Source of the DNA: Streptomyces griseochromogenes
GTDB taxonomy: Bacteria; Actinomycetota; Actinomycetes; Streptomycetales; Streptomycetaceae
Direction: 5' to 3'
DNA: 64,000 bases
Assembly: GCF_001542625.1 (NCBI RefSeq)
Contig: NZ_CP016279.1
Coordinates: forward strand, 5,952,001-6,016,000
Both the position numbers and the translations under genes were made by a program. A model generated the notes under the pieces. That model was not told where the DNA came from and made no database searches. It was given only the letters and a program-made list of their open reading frames with translations. Positions 17,650 through 26,557 of this stretch are shown here, piece by piece. The stretch's first letter is position 1; the number at the start of each line of letters is the position of its first letter.

Positions 17650-19026
17650 GTGCCCGGGTCCTCGGCCGTCCCCACGCCGGAGGCGGGCGGAGGGGAAGGA
17701 CGGAACGTGCGGAACCGGGAGACGGCGGAAGCCGTGCCCAGGGACAGCAAGGACGACAGACACAGCAGAGGCAGCAGGGACAGAACGCGCATCGGACGGA
17801 TCGGGCGTTCCCCGGTGCGGTGGCATCACGCGCTGCTGACCTTGTGGACGGTCGTCTGGTTCGTCGTGGCCGAGCGCCACGGGGCCGTGTCCTGGCACTA
17901 CCTGAGAACCGGCCAGCAACTGCTCTTCGGTCAGCTGTCCGGCGGCGGCCTAGCGCTCTACGCCAACCACCCCGACCTGCAGATCGGCCCGGTCAGCTTC
18001 CTGGTGGCCGCGCTGTTCGAACCCTTCCCCACCGCGGTGGGCGAGAAACTCGCCGACGCCTTCATGTCGGGCCTCGGCCTGTACATCCTCGTTCTGATCG
18101 GCCGCGCCGCCGCCGACCACTACCGGGGCACCGGGCTCAACCACCAACGCCTCCAGCAGCGCGTGCTCATCGCCGGGGCGGCCTTCATCCCCATGTGGGT
18201 GGAGGTCTCGGTACGGTTCGCGCACCTCGACGACGTCCTGGCCCTGTTCTTCACCACCCTGGCCGTACGTGCGCTGGTCCGTGGCAATGCCATCTCGGTC
18301 GGCGTCTTCCTGGCACTGGCGGTCGACTCCAAACCCTGGGCGGTCGGGTTCCTGCCCCTGCTCCTCGCACTGCCACGCCCCACGCGCCTGCGCTCCGCCG
18401 CCTGGGCGGTGGGCTTGGTGGCCGTCGCCTGGCTGCCCTTCTATCTCACCCACATGGAGACCCTGGCCGCTGCCCGCTTCACCATCCCCAACCAGCCCGC
18501 ATCGTCCCTCCGCTGGTTCGGCGTACACGATCCCGCCACCCCCTGGTGGGACCGTCCGGCCCAGATGGCCCTGGGTCTCGCGCTGGGCACACTGGCCGTC
18601 CGCCGGCACCGCTGGCCGGCGGTCGTACTGCTCGCTGCCGACGCCCGCATCGTCCTGGACCCGAGCGTGTACACGTACTACAACGCCTCGGTCCTCCTCG
18701 GCACCCTCATCTGGGACTCGATCGGCCAGCGCCGCCTGGTCCCCTGGGTCAGCTGGGTCGCGCTCATCTCCCTCTACGGCAGCGCCTTGCTGGTCCCCTC
18801 CGACTCCGCCCAGGGCTTCATCCGTCTCGCGTTCGCGGTGGGCTCCGCCGCCTACGTCCTGTGGTGGCCCCAGCGCACACCCCGCAGCAAGCGCAGGGGG
18901 CGACGGCCACAGAGTCCACCGCCGACGCCATGGTCGTCCGAGCGGGATCCCGTCGCGGTGCCCCACCAGAGATCGTCGCCGTCCACGGGACTTCCCATGC
19001 TGGGGCCGCCCCTGCCGGTGCCGTGA
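17650..19026 (+). CDS. Polytopic membrane protein, glycosyltransferase GT-C-like
   Basis: A protein of up to 458 residues with a charged, arginine-rich N-terminal tail (about 55 residues) and then some 9-10 hydrophobic segments. The layout, the acidic loop after the first helix, VSVRFAHLDDVLALFF, and the VDSKPWAVGFLPLLL block recall GT-C mannosyltransferases (DUF2029/GT87) that use polyprenyl-phosphate sugars at the membrane. The catalytic residues cannot be assigned safely. The start is uncertain: GTG 17650 lies 12 bases after AGAGAGG, and an internal GTG near 17707 is possible. The C-terminal 50 residues are low-complexity and proline-rich. Confidence 0.7.
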   Translation: MPGSSAVPTPEAGGGEGRNVRNRETAEAVPRDSKDDRHSRGSRDRTRIGRIGRSPVRWHHALLTLWTVVWFVVAERHGAVSWHYLRTGQQLLFGQLSGGGLALYANHPDLQIGPVSFLVAALFEPFPTAVGEKLADAFMSGLGLYILVLIGRAAADHYRGTGLNHQRLQQRVLIAGAAFIPMWVEVSVRFAHLDDVLALFFTTLAVRALVRGNAISVGVFLALAVDSKPWAVGFLPLLLALPRPTRLRSAAWAVGLVAVAWLPFYLTHMETLAAARFTIPNQPASSLRWFGVHDPATPWWDRPAQMALGLALGTLAVRRHRWPAVVLLAADARIVLDPSVYTYYNASVLLGTLIWDSIGQRRLVPWVSWVALISLYGSALLVPSDSAQGFIRLAFAVGSAAYVLWWPQRTPRSKRRGRRPQSPPPTPWSSERDPVAVPHQRSSPSTGLPMLGPPLPVP

Positions 19027-19322
19027 GGACGTGCCGAAACTGCTGGTCACAGCCGCGCGTTGAGGACTGCGATCCGCGCGGGCGCCTGGTAGCGGACGGC
19101 GAGGTTGCCGTATCTCATGGCCCCGAGCAGGCCTTGCACACCTTCCTACCTTCCTGCGCGAGCCGATCGCCTTCCAGGCCGCTCACGACGCCGTCAACGA
19201 ACAGCTCAGCGGCCTGGAACTGCCCGTCACCACCGCCTCGCGCGTCGAACTCGACACCGCCGTCGAGGAACCGCCCGGACGCCGGCGTGCAGGAGCGTGC
19301 CGGGTCGGGCCGGCAGGGCCGT

Positions 19323-19844
19323 CTAGCGCGGTTGTGGTGGGCCGATCTGGATGGTGTCCTCGCATATCTGGGCCTTCAGATGGTGGCCCTTCGCGTCGGT
19401 CAGCTGCGTGGAGGCGCCGTAGTCGTGCCGGGCGGGGTGGGGCGGTGTCACGTAGAGGGACGGGTCGAGGTCGGCCGTGATGAAGCAGTAGCCGTCCGGG
19501 GCGAGGTGGGGGTCGTAGAAGACCGGGAAGTCGATGGTGCGGCCCGAGTCGAGCACCACCCGGTGCGCCTTGCCCTTCTTCGGCTTCGACGTCGTGCCTT
19601 GCGCCTTGCCCACCTGGGCGTCGAGCTCGGGGACGCCATCGAGGGCGCAGGCCTGTGAACCGGTGTTCCTGGCGGTGAGCATGGCCGCCGGCGCGCCCGG
19701 CCGCTTGTCGGTCAGGCGGGTCAGCCTCCAGCGCAGGTGCGATGTTCCGCAGTTGGCGGCGCTGTCGTGGCCGCCACAGGCGACCGTCCCCAGCAGCACC
19801 GCCAGACTGAGCATGCAGACCGTTGCTGTCCTACGTGTCCTCAA
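19323..19844 (-). CDS. DUF4232-type secreted lipoprotein
   Basis: A 173-residue protein with a signal peptide ending in a lipobox-like LLGTVACGG, so it is probably anchored to the outer face of the membrane through cysteine. The mature part matches the Streptomyces DUF4232 group: MLTARNTGSQACALDGVPEL, a central DSGRTIDFPVFYDP, and a C-terminal QICEDTIQIGP with paired cysteines. Function is unknown. The start is likely the TTG at 19844, six bases after a GGGGGG run. The 296 bp to its left contain a coding-like scrap near 19150-19270 (AFQAAHDAVNEQLSGLELPV) without a start. Confidence 0.75.
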   Translation of the reverse strand: MRTRRTATVCMLSLAVLLGTVACGGHDSAANCGTSHLRWRLTRLTDKRPGAPAAMLTARNTGSQACALDGVPELDAQVGKAQGTTSKPKKGKAHRVVLDSGRTIDFPVFYDPHLAPDGYCFITADLDPSLYVTPPHPARHDYGASTQLTDAKGHHLKAQICEDTIQIGPPQPR

Positions 19845-20170
19845 GACATCCCCCCGTGGAGAGGCACCCTGCCTCTGCGGACAGAAAGATGCAGTCTGTC
19901 CTGGGGAGGTTCCGGCGCATGACCGCACGGGCCGGCCGCCGCCGCGTCCACACCGGCGGACGGTCCGGCTTGATGCCCTGCAGCGAAAGCGGCGCAAGCC
20001 CGGCCAACTGACCGTTCGTCAGGTACCCCGCGCCCCACAAGGCACGATCATCCACAGCCAAGGTCCGCTTTCGTTACCGACCCCAGACCTGATGTGCTCG
20101 GCCGGCAGCGGGCAGCGCACGGCGCCGTGACGGCCCCAGGCGATCGGTGCGCGTGACCGGTTGGGCGGGT
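19845..20170. other. Intergenic region with no gene seen
   Basis: Upstream of the DUF4232 lipoprotein gene. It should contain the leftward promoter of that gene. No convincing coding frame, repeat or operator was recognised. Confidence 0.4.
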
Positions 20171-20356
20171 TCAGAGTGTCAGCACCGGCCGGGTGGAGAA
20201 GTCCTCGCAGAGATCCTCGCCGTCCGGGCCGTACACGAACTCGACCATGGCAGGCTTGCGGTTGGCGGTGGCCAGGGGCAGCCACGCCCAGCAGGTGGCC
20301 GTATCCCCCGCACACCGACTCGCCCCCGTCTCCGCCGTGGACCGCGACGGCGTCAC
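20171..20356 (-). CDS. Short hypothetical, probably a C-terminal gene remnant
   Basis: A 61-codon frame beginning with GTG and reading DTATCWAWLPLATANRKPAM and VEFVYGPDGEDLCEDF. Codon third positions are nearly all G or C, as in real genes here, but there is no clear ribosome binding site and the sequence looks like the tail of a longer protein whose front is missing. No family recognised. Confidence 0.3.
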   Translation of the reverse strand: MTPSRSTAETGASRCAGDTATCWAWLPLATANRKPAMVEFVYGPDGEDLCEDFSTRPVLTL

Positions 20357-20403
20357 TCGTCAGTTCCGCGCGACCCCGAGCCGGTCAGGCACATCGCCTG
20401 GGT

Positions 20404-20811
20404 TCAGTGAGTCTTTGCTCCTGCCGCCTCGGGGGACGCGAGAGCGGCCTGCATCGCCACGCCGTCCACGTAGGAATGCTTCTCCTTCACCGCACAGTTC
20501 TCGACCACCACATAGTCCACGAGATCGACGCCGACCACGGCACCGGACGCGGACGTCCCGGTCAGCTTCCACTGGACGACCCAGAAGTCCTCGCCCGTGC
20601 GGAGCGAGACGAACTCGAAGGCCAAGTCCGGGACTAGCGCGAACATCCCGGCCACCGACTCGCGGATGGCCGTCCGTCCCCGCACGGGAGCCTGACCCGA
20701 GTGCAGGTGGAACACCGAGTCGACGGTGTGCAGTTCGGCGATCCGGTCGGGGTCGCGCGCCTTCCAGCAGGCGTGGTAGCGCTCGAACAGATCACGGGTG
20801 GCAGCGGTCAC
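20404..20811 (-). CDS. SnoaL-like / NTF2-fold protein
   Basis: A 135-residue protein with the NTF2-like cone fold signature: an N-terminal RYHACWKARDPDRIAELHT helix, FHLHSGQAPVRGRTAIRESV, and the WVVQWKLTGTSASGAVVGVD strand region. SnoaL-like proteins are small cyclases, isomerases or binding proteins; the reaction cannot be told from sequence. GTG 20811 is preceded by GGAGG at good spacing. Stands alone between remnants. Confidence 0.8.
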   Translation of the reverse strand: MTAATRDLFERYHACWKARDPDRIAELHTVDSVFHLHSGQAPVRGRTAIRESVAGMFALVPDLAFEFVSLRTGEDFWVVQWKLTGTSASGAVVGVDLVDYVVVENCAVKEKHSYVDGVAMQAALASPEAAGAKTH

Positions 20812-20949
20812 GGTCGGGCCTCCGTCTCAGGCAACAGCGGGCACACCGCATGCAACTTTCCGAACAGCCGGTAGGTCAATCCATTTGGTTGCACGCTCCC
20901 GATAAGGGACCAACTGGGCGCTTGCGCCGCTGTGTTCACGAGGCAGGCG

Positions 20950-21243
20950 TCAGCCCAGATGCCGTAGGAAGAGAGCGGATGCCTCTTCACCGACCCGGAC
21001 CCGGACGGCTCCCAGACTGTCCGGTGTCACGGACGCGCCGTCGATGGGGGCGAGTTGGGACACGGCTCGCCCCCGGGGATCGGACAGGTTCGCCGCGGCC
21101 GCACCCATCACAGCCCGTAGTCCGCCCTCCGACGCCTGCGACACCCTCTTTCGCAGGGCCTCTGCCGGCCCGGGGTGCTCCGGGACCACCGGCGAGGGCA
21201 CGCTCACCGCCACGACGCCCCGCAGGAGGCTCGCGCAGATCAC
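20950..21243 (-). CDS. Hypothetical protein, possibly 5'-truncated
   Basis: A 97-codon frame with strongly biased G/C third positions, so it has the look of real coding DNA. It reads PSPVVPEHPGPAEALRKRVS, then AVMGAAAANLSDPRGRAVSQ and ends RVGEEASALFLRHLG. There is no signal peptide, no ribosome binding site before the GTG, and an in-frame stop shortly upstream. I do not recognise the family. It may be the C-terminal part of a decayed gene. The rest of the interval 20812-21405 shows nothing else clear. Confidence 0.35.
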   Translation of the reverse strand: MICASLLRGVVAVSVPSPVVPEHPGPAEALRKRVSQASEGGLRAVMGAAAANLSDPRGRAVSQLAPIDGASVTPDSLGAVRVRVGEEASALFLRHLG

Positions 21244-21405
21244 GGCGAGACGGGTCGTTCAGGACACGTATGTGCGGGTGCGGTTGTGGCTCCTTTTTCC
21301 CCGGAGATCGTCATGGCGACATCGCAGGTCGCGCGATTCACGTCCACCGGCTGACGCTCACCGCGGGTGGAGTGCTCCGTCGGCGAGCGGTCAGGCCGGG
21401 AGCCT

Positions 21406-22032
21406 CTAGGCCTGGTAAGCCGCGGAGATCTGGCCGACCAGGACGGCGAACGGCATGTCGAGGGCGGCGTAGAAGGAGCCGGCCTCGGGGAGGGCGTTGT
21501 CGGCCAGGGCCTCGACCATGAGGGTGGCGTAGTCGCTGACGATGACGCCCGCCTGCTGCACGCGCAGCAGACCCGCCTCCCGTTTGGCCTGGCTGAACGT
21601 GCCGGAGGCGTCCACGGCGACGTACGCGTCGAATCCGGCGGCCGTCGCGGAGATCGCGGACAGTGCCGCGCACACCTCCAGCGACACCCCGGCGAAAATC
21701 AGCTTCTGCCGGCCGGTGGACTCGATGGCCTCGCGGACGCGGTCGTCGTGCCAGGCGTTGACCGTACTGCGGTCGATGATCTTGTGTCCGGCGGGCAGGG
21801 CCTCCACCAGCTCGGGGGCGGTCGGCCCCCACATGCTGTCGGCCGCGGTGGTGGTGACGACCAGCGGGATCCCCAGCACGGTCGCCGCCCGTGCCAGCGC
21901 CACCACGTTGTGCTTCAGCTCGCCGAGCGGGATGTCCCGGACGCCGGACAGAAGGCCTACCTGGTGGTCGACCAGGACCACGGCGGCGTTCTCACGGGTG
22001 ATCGACTCCAGGAACTTGCTGCGCTCGCTCAT
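21406..22032 (-). CDS. Isochorismatase-family hydrolase (YcaC-like)
   Basis: A 208-residue cysteine hydrolase. The catalytic aspartate is in AVVLVDHQVGLLSGV (about residue 22), and the nucleophilic cysteine in FAGVSLEVCAALSA (about 120), preceded by GRQKLI. The length and the C-terminal FAVLVGQISAAYQ fit the YcaC-like branch, whose natural substrates are mostly unknown. It is divergent from a MarR gene with an inverted repeat between them, so it is likely under MarR control. Confidence 0.87.
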   Translation of the reverse strand: MSERSKFLESITRENAAVVLVDHQVGLLSGVRDIPLGELKHNVVALARAATVLGIPLVVTTTAADSMWGPTAPELVEALPAGHKIIDRSTVNAWHDDRVREAIESTGRQKLIFAGVSLEVCAALSAISATAAGFDAYVAVDASGTFSQAKREAGLLRVQQAGVIVSDYATLMVEALADNALPEAGSFYAALDMPFAVLVGQISAAYQA

Positions 22033-22066
22033 CTTCCGCTCCTTCGATGTTGAGCCACAGCCTCAC

Positions 22067-22101
22067 TGGTCACCAATCTTGATAGTCAACTTTAGTGACC
22101 A
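22067..22101. promoter_or_regulatory. Inverted repeat in the isochorismatase/MarR divergent promoter
   Basis: TGGTCAC at 22067-22073 and GTGACCA at 22095-22101 form a perfect 7-bp inverted pair. A nested GTCA/TGAC pair (22085-22099) lies inside. The segment is much more AT-rich than its surroundings and sits just upstream of the isochorismatase start, which fits a MarR operator overlapping the promoter. Confidence 0.6.
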
Positions 22102-22203
22102 TTTGAAGTATACCTCGGGCCCCCGGGGCGCAAGCGCTGAGCGGGCACTAAAATCACCGGTCACACAGCACAGCGACGGACGACCGCCGAGACGGGAGAG
22201 GCG

Positions 22204-22704
22204 TTGACCGGGCACCCGACTGCGGAACCGGACCTCGGCGTGCTCGCCGCCCGGGTTCTCTTCTCCGTTCAGCGCGAGCTGTTCACCGCGCTCGCCGAGC
22301 AGGGCTTCGACGACATCCAGCCCCGGGCCGGCGCCGTCCTCGCCTACCTGCGCGCCGACGGCATCCGCGCCAGCGAACTCGCCCGCGCCTCGGGACAGCA
22401 CAAGCAGGTCATCGGCTCTCTCATCGACGACCTCGAACGCCTGGGATACGTCGAACGCAAACCCGACCCCGCGGACCGCCGCGCCAAACTGATCTACCCC
22501 ACCGAACGCGGCCTCCTCCAGATGGAGACCGCCGCTTCCATCATGCGCACCATCGAGGAACGGCACGCGCGGGCACTGGGCAATCAGGAGTACGCCACCT
22601 TCAAGACGGCTCTCCTTCGCGTGGCCGAACTCCAGCGCCGGGCCGGCACGGCGGCGAGCGCACCGGGACGCGGCAAGGGCGACCGGGCGACCAAAGACGG
22701 TTGA
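22204..22704 (+). CDS. MarR-family regulator
   Basis: A 166-residue winged helix-turn-helix protein. The DNA-binding part runs from about residue 40 to 100: GIRASELARASGQHKQVIGS, then LIDDLERLGYVERKPDPADR with the wing arginines, and RAKLIYPTERG. The flanking helices form the dimer interface. TTG 22204 is the apparent start, with GGGAGAGG just upstream. Divergent from the isochorismatase gene, which it probably represses. Confidence 0.85.
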   Translation: MTGHPTAEPDLGVLAARVLFSVQRELFTALAEQGFDDIQPRAGAVLAYLRADGIRASELARASGQHKQVIGSLIDDLERLGYVERKPDPADRRAKLIYPTERGLLQMETAASIMRTIEERHARALGNQEYATFKTALLRVAELQRRAGTAASAPGRGKGDRATKDG

Positions 22705-22812
22705 GCCGCAGCGCCCCCCGGCGCGAGCCGCATTACCTGCCAGGTCATCGACCGCGGCGCCTTCCGGCGGCAGGATCGTGGACGTCAAGAACCGATCGGC
22801 CGGAAGGATGCC

Positions 22813-23160
22813 ATGTCTGCCTACGCGATTGCCCATCTGCAGGAAGCCGCTCCCCACCCGGAGATCGCCGAGTACATCGAGCGCGTCACCGCGACCTTCG
22901 AACCGTACGGCGGCCGCTTCCTGGTCCACGGCATGCAGCACGAGGTGAGGGAGGGCGCATGGCCCGGGCACGTCGTGGTGATCGGTTTCCCGTCGATGGC
23001 CCATGCGCGGGCCTGGTGGGACTCGGCCGCATACCAGGAGATCGCGCCGCTGCGCTCGCGTCACATCGAGGGCGACATCATCCTGGTGCCCGGCGTGGGC
23101 GAGAGCTACAACGCGGCGGACACCGCCAAGGCCATGATGGAAGTAATGTCCGCCGCCTGA
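22813..23160 (+). CDS. DUF1330 family small protein
   Basis: A 115-residue dimeric alpha-beta barrel protein of the DUF1330 family. Typical blocks are YAIAHLQEAAPHPEIAEYIE, VTATFEPYGGRFLVHG, and GFPSMAHARAWWDSAAYQEI. The function of the family is unsettled. ATG 22813 follows CGGAAGGA. It lies about 100 bp after the MarR gene in the same direction and may share its transcript. Confidence 0.85.
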   Translation: MSAYAIAHLQEAAPHPEIAEYIERVTATFEPYGGRFLVHGMQHEVREGAWPGHVVVIGFPSMAHARAWWDSAAYQEIAPLRSRHIEGDIILVPGVGESYNAADTAKAMMEVMSAA

Positions 23161-23346
23161 AGCCTTGGGTCCGCACGACGCCATCGCCGCTCCCGTGGCC
23201 CCCGTGACGGATCCCGACACGGCGGCGTCGGCCACGCGAGCGGCGGGGCCATCAGGGTGGCCCCAGGTCGTGTCGGGCGGCAGGGGCGGGGCCGGTTGGC
23301 CATGCTGGGCCGGGAGCAGACCCTTCCAGGCGACAAGGAGCACGGT

Positions 23347-23562
23347 ATGCCGACGGACCCGGTCGGACGATTCCTGGCGGCCCTGGACCCGGAGCACCGG
23401 GATGCCGTCGGCGCCAAGCCGCGCGCGGAACAGGAACAGCTCGCGGCGGCCTGGGAGCGGGAACTGGAAGCGGACACCGAGCTCGACACCCTTGACGAGC
23501 TGTCCCCGCCGGCGGCAGAGGCCGAGGCGGCCCGCCGCGTCCTGGAGCGCGAAACCAGCTGA
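23347..23562 (+). CDS. Small acidic hypothetical protein
   Basis: A 71-residue, highly charged protein (MPTDPVGRFLAALDPEHRDA at the start) with a long predicted acidic helix. ATG 23347 has an AAGGAG six bases upstream, which is the main support. No domain or membrane segment is seen. Small acidic proteins of this sort are common in Streptomyces and without known role. Confidence 0.55.
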   Translation: MPTDPVGRFLAALDPEHRDAVGAKPRAEQEQLAAAWERELEADTELDTLDELSPPAAEAEAARRVLERETS

Positions 23563-23710
23563 GACGGCCGTACCGCCGCATCCCCATGACACCCCCTGCG
23601 CCCGCCGGCTGTCGGCGGACCGCGCCGGGCGACCGCGGACGCTTCACCTCGTGGATGAGACGACCGGTGGCGCACCGCTTCCGCACGCGTGTGCCTGAGC
23701 CTGCCGGCGA

Positions 23711-24451
23711 TCAGCCGGACTTGGCACGCCGCGATCGGGCCCAGAAGACAGCCGTGCCCGCTGCCGCGGCGAGGATCAGGCCGCCCGCGGCCCAGGCGGC
23801 CACACCGGCTCGCAGGTCCTGGAGGGGTGCGCCGTCGCCTGAGACGTGGAGCAGGCGGCTGCCGGCGCGGCGTGGGCGATGCGCAGGCGGGCCCAGGGCG
23901 GGTTCGAGCTGTCGTGACGGTCGTCGGGGCGATGCCGGTAGATCGGGTACAGGCCGGGCGCCGCGTCGCATTTCAGGGTGGTGGTGGCGGTCAGTACGGC
24001 TCGGGCACCGCGCAGTGTGGGACGGTCGGTGAAGACCGGCGAGGTGAGGGTGACAAGCCCGTCCGATCCCTCGTCGTCGTTGTCGGTGACCGTGATGCGG
24101 CTGCCGGCCCGGAAGGTCCGCACGTCCCCATCCGATTGCGGCCAGGGATCCTTCACGTCCCAGTGCTCCTCCCGGTCGGACGGGGGGAGCCTTTTCACCT
24201 TGTCACGGCAGGCACGGCGGGTGGCCGCGTCGGCCGGCTCGACGCGCACCCGTGCCCATCGAACCCCTTGCCCGGCCCGACCGCCGGCTCCGGCGTCGGT
24301 CAGGGTGACCGGATGTCGCCCGGATGCACGGACCGGACACTGCGGAGATGGAGCGGGGCGGTGTGGGTGGGGAGGCTGAGGCCGGCCCGGCTGCCAGGAG
24401 GGACAGCCGGAGCGGCAGTGCCGCCCATGCCGCGGTGCGGAGTCGAGCCAT
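23711..24451 (-). pseudogene. Frameshifted secreted protein with C-terminal membrane anchor
   Basis: Leftward from 24451 a signal peptide is visible (ending SLLAAGPASASPP). Near 24310-24340 the reading must change frame to continue as VTLTDAGAGGRAGQGVRWAR, then HWDVKDPWPQSDGDVRTFRA and LVTLTSPVFTDRPTLRGARA. Near 23870 it must change again to reach RLLHVSGDGAPLQDLRAG and a final transmembrane segment followed by ARSRRAKSG. The whole would be about 245 residues, an extracellular domain held by a C-terminal anchor. Two frame breaks make it a pseudogene unless they are sequence errors. Family not recognised. Confidence 0.65.
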
Positions 24452-24610
24452 CGCCTTGGCTGTCTGTGCTTTGACGCTGCGTCATGGCAGCGGGTGACGG
24501 TTGATACGCTGCCCACTTCACGTCGAACTGGAGTGCTAGCCAGGCCTTCGGGCCGAACGTCCGGCCGGCACTGCCCCGTTCGGCTTTCTCCAAGACGGAA
24601 AGTCACCTCG

Positions 24611-26548
24611 TTGAGTTCCCATTCCAGATGGATCACGGTCCTCGCACTCGGTCTGTGCACGGGCATAGTGGGCGACGGACCGGCGATCGCCGCGACGGGC
24701 ACCCCGCTGCCGTCGGCTGACAGCGCGCCATCGACCCATGCGAAACAGCGCCTCGCGGCATCGGTCGCGCCCACCCGCCCGGCGCCGAAGGCCGGCACGC
24801 GGTCCGCCGGGCCGGCTTCCTCGTCCGCCTCCCCGGGCGGCGGGCCGAGCCTGGGTGAAGAGGAGAAGTTCTGGACGGCGGACCGCATGGACAACGCGGT
24901 CCCGGTCGACGCCGTCCCCGGTCACTCCCCCGTCGCCGCCGCGCCCCGCAACCGGGTACGCAACGCTGCTCCCCCGGGCACGCCCGCCCCGGAGCACTTC
25001 GACGGCCATCCGATGGTGGGCACGTTCTTCTACGACGGCAGGCCCCTGGGCGGCAAGAGTACGTACTGCACCGGCAGTGTCGTGCACACGGCCGCTCAGG
25101 ACATCGTCCTGACCGCCGGGCACTGCGGCCGCGGTCTGGAGACCGCCGCCCACCGCATATTCGTGCCGCAGTACCGCAGTGGGCAGTCCGCCGCCCAGCA
25201 GCCGCACGGTGTGTTCCCGGTGTCCCGGTTGTACATCGACCCGCGCTATGCCGCGAACACCAAGGATCCCAGCTCCGACCTGGACCTGGCGTTCGCGCAG
25301 GTCGATCCCAACAGCCGAGGTGAAGTGGAAGCCGTCACGGGCGCGTTGACGTTCACGCCCGCGAGCAACTACACCCATCAGGTCACCGTCATCGGCTATC
25401 CCGGCTCCGACAGCGTCAACCCGAAGCACCAGGCGATACGCTGCCCGGTCACCACCTCGCGTCTGCCGGGGTTCCGGCAGATACGCATGACCTGCAAGGG
25501 CTTCTACGGAGGAGTCTCCGGCGGCCCGTGGATCGAGGGCTACAACCGGACCACCGGCACGGGCAACGTCATCGGCAACACGGGCGGTTACTTCGGGGGC
25601 GGGGACGACGCCAACGACGACTGGGTGACGTACGCGCCGGTCTACGGCAAGGACGCCCAGGACCTGTTCGCCGATGCCGCCGCCCATCGAACGGTGGGCC
25701 CCAGGCCCCCGTACCAGCCGTCGACCGACGGCCCGGCGCTGCCCGGCTCGGCGAGCACCTGGCAGCATGCCAAGCTCCTGGCCTCGGGCGACTTCCGCCA
25801 CACCGGCCACAGCGACATGATCGTGGTCTGGACCGACGGCAAGGTCACGCTCTACCCCGGCGACGGACAGGGCGGTTTCGGCTCGGGGCAGCAGCTGCTG
25901 GCCGCCAACGGCACCTGGACCCACGCCGAGACCATCACCGCCGGCGACTTCACCGGTTCCAGCCAGTTCGACCTGATGGTGCGCTGGTCCGACGGCGAGG
26001 TCACCCTCTTCGGAGACGTCGGCTCCAAGGGTCTGCACCAGGCGGGCACCCGGATGATCGGCCCCAACGACACCTGGAAGAACGCCACCCAGATCACCGC
26101 GGGCCGCTTCGGCGCGGGCCAGTACGTCACCGACCTGATGGTGCGGTGGTCGAACGGCGAGCTGACCCTCTACACCAACGTCGGTGCCGGTACCTTCGGC
26201 CAGAAGCACCGGCTCAAGGAACCGAACGGCACGTGGAAGAACGCCACGCTCCTCACCGGCGGTGAGTTCTCCGGCAACCAGAAGTGGGACCTGATGGTGC
26301 GCTGGTCCGACGGCGAACTGGACGACTACGTCGGCACCACCACCTCTGCGCTCGGCACCGAGCGGCGCCTCCTGGACGCCAACGAGCCGTGGACCCACGG
26401 CGTGGCGATGACCACCGGCGACTACACGGGAAACGGCCGCACGGACGACCTCGTCGTCCGCCGGTCCGACGGTGAGACCACCATGTACACCGACACCGGC
26501 GTCACCCGGCTGGGTGACGAGCACACGCTCGTCACCCCGGCCTCCTGA
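24611..26548 (+). CDS. Secreted trypsin/V8-like serine protease with FG-GAP-like repeats
   Basis: About 645 residues from TTG 24611, with a signal peptide (VLALGLCTGIVGDGPAIAA). The frame is open up to GTG 24494. The protease domain covers about residues 130-330, with catalytic histidine in LTAGHCGRG, aspartate in SSDLDLAFAQV and serine in YGGVSGGPWIEG. From about residue 370 to the end there are five FG-GAP/VCBS-like repeats of roughly 50 residues, each built on a D(L/M)MVRWSDGEVTLY core. Secreted to digest proteins, with the repeats probably a propeller for binding. It ends 9 bp from the convergent GNAT gene. Confidence 0.85.
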   Translation: MSSHSRWITVLALGLCTGIVGDGPAIAATGTPLPSADSAPSTHAKQRLAASVAPTRPAPKAGTRSAGPASSSASPGGGPSLGEEEKFWTADRMDNAVPVDAVPGHSPVAAAPRNRVRNAAPPGTPAPEHFDGHPMVGTFFYDGRPLGGKSTYCTGSVVHTAAQDIVLTAGHCGRGLETAAHRIFVPQYRSGQSAAQQPHGVFPVSRLYIDPRYAANTKDPSSDLDLAFAQVDPNSRGEVEAVTGALTFTPASNYTHQVTVIGYPGSDSVNPKHQAIRCPVTTSRLPGFRQIRMTCKGFYGGVSGGPWIEGYNRTTGTGNVIGNTGGYFGGGDDANDDWVTYAPVYGKDAQDLFADAAAHRTVGPRPPYQPSTDGPALPGSASTWQHAKLLASGDFRHTGHSDMIVVWTDGKVTLYPGDGQGGFGSGQQLLAANGTWTHAETITAGDFTGSSQFDLMVRWSDGEVTLFGDVGSKGLHQAGTRMIGPNDTWKNATQITAGRFGAGQYVTDLMVRWSNGELTLYTNVGAGTFGQKHRLKEPNGTWKNATLLTGGEFSGNQKWDLMVRWSDGELDDYVGTTTSALGTERRLLDANEPWTHGVAMTTGDYTGNGRTDDLVVRRSDGETTMYTDTGVTRLGDEHTLVTPAS

Positions 26549-26557
26549 GCGAGGTCG

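Noticed and set aside
25780..26540. Repeats read as a CRISPR array or tandem DNA repeat
   Set aside because: The periodicity of about 150 bp lies inside the protease frame, varies at codon level and encodes FG-GAP-like protein repeats; no spacer-repeat pattern.
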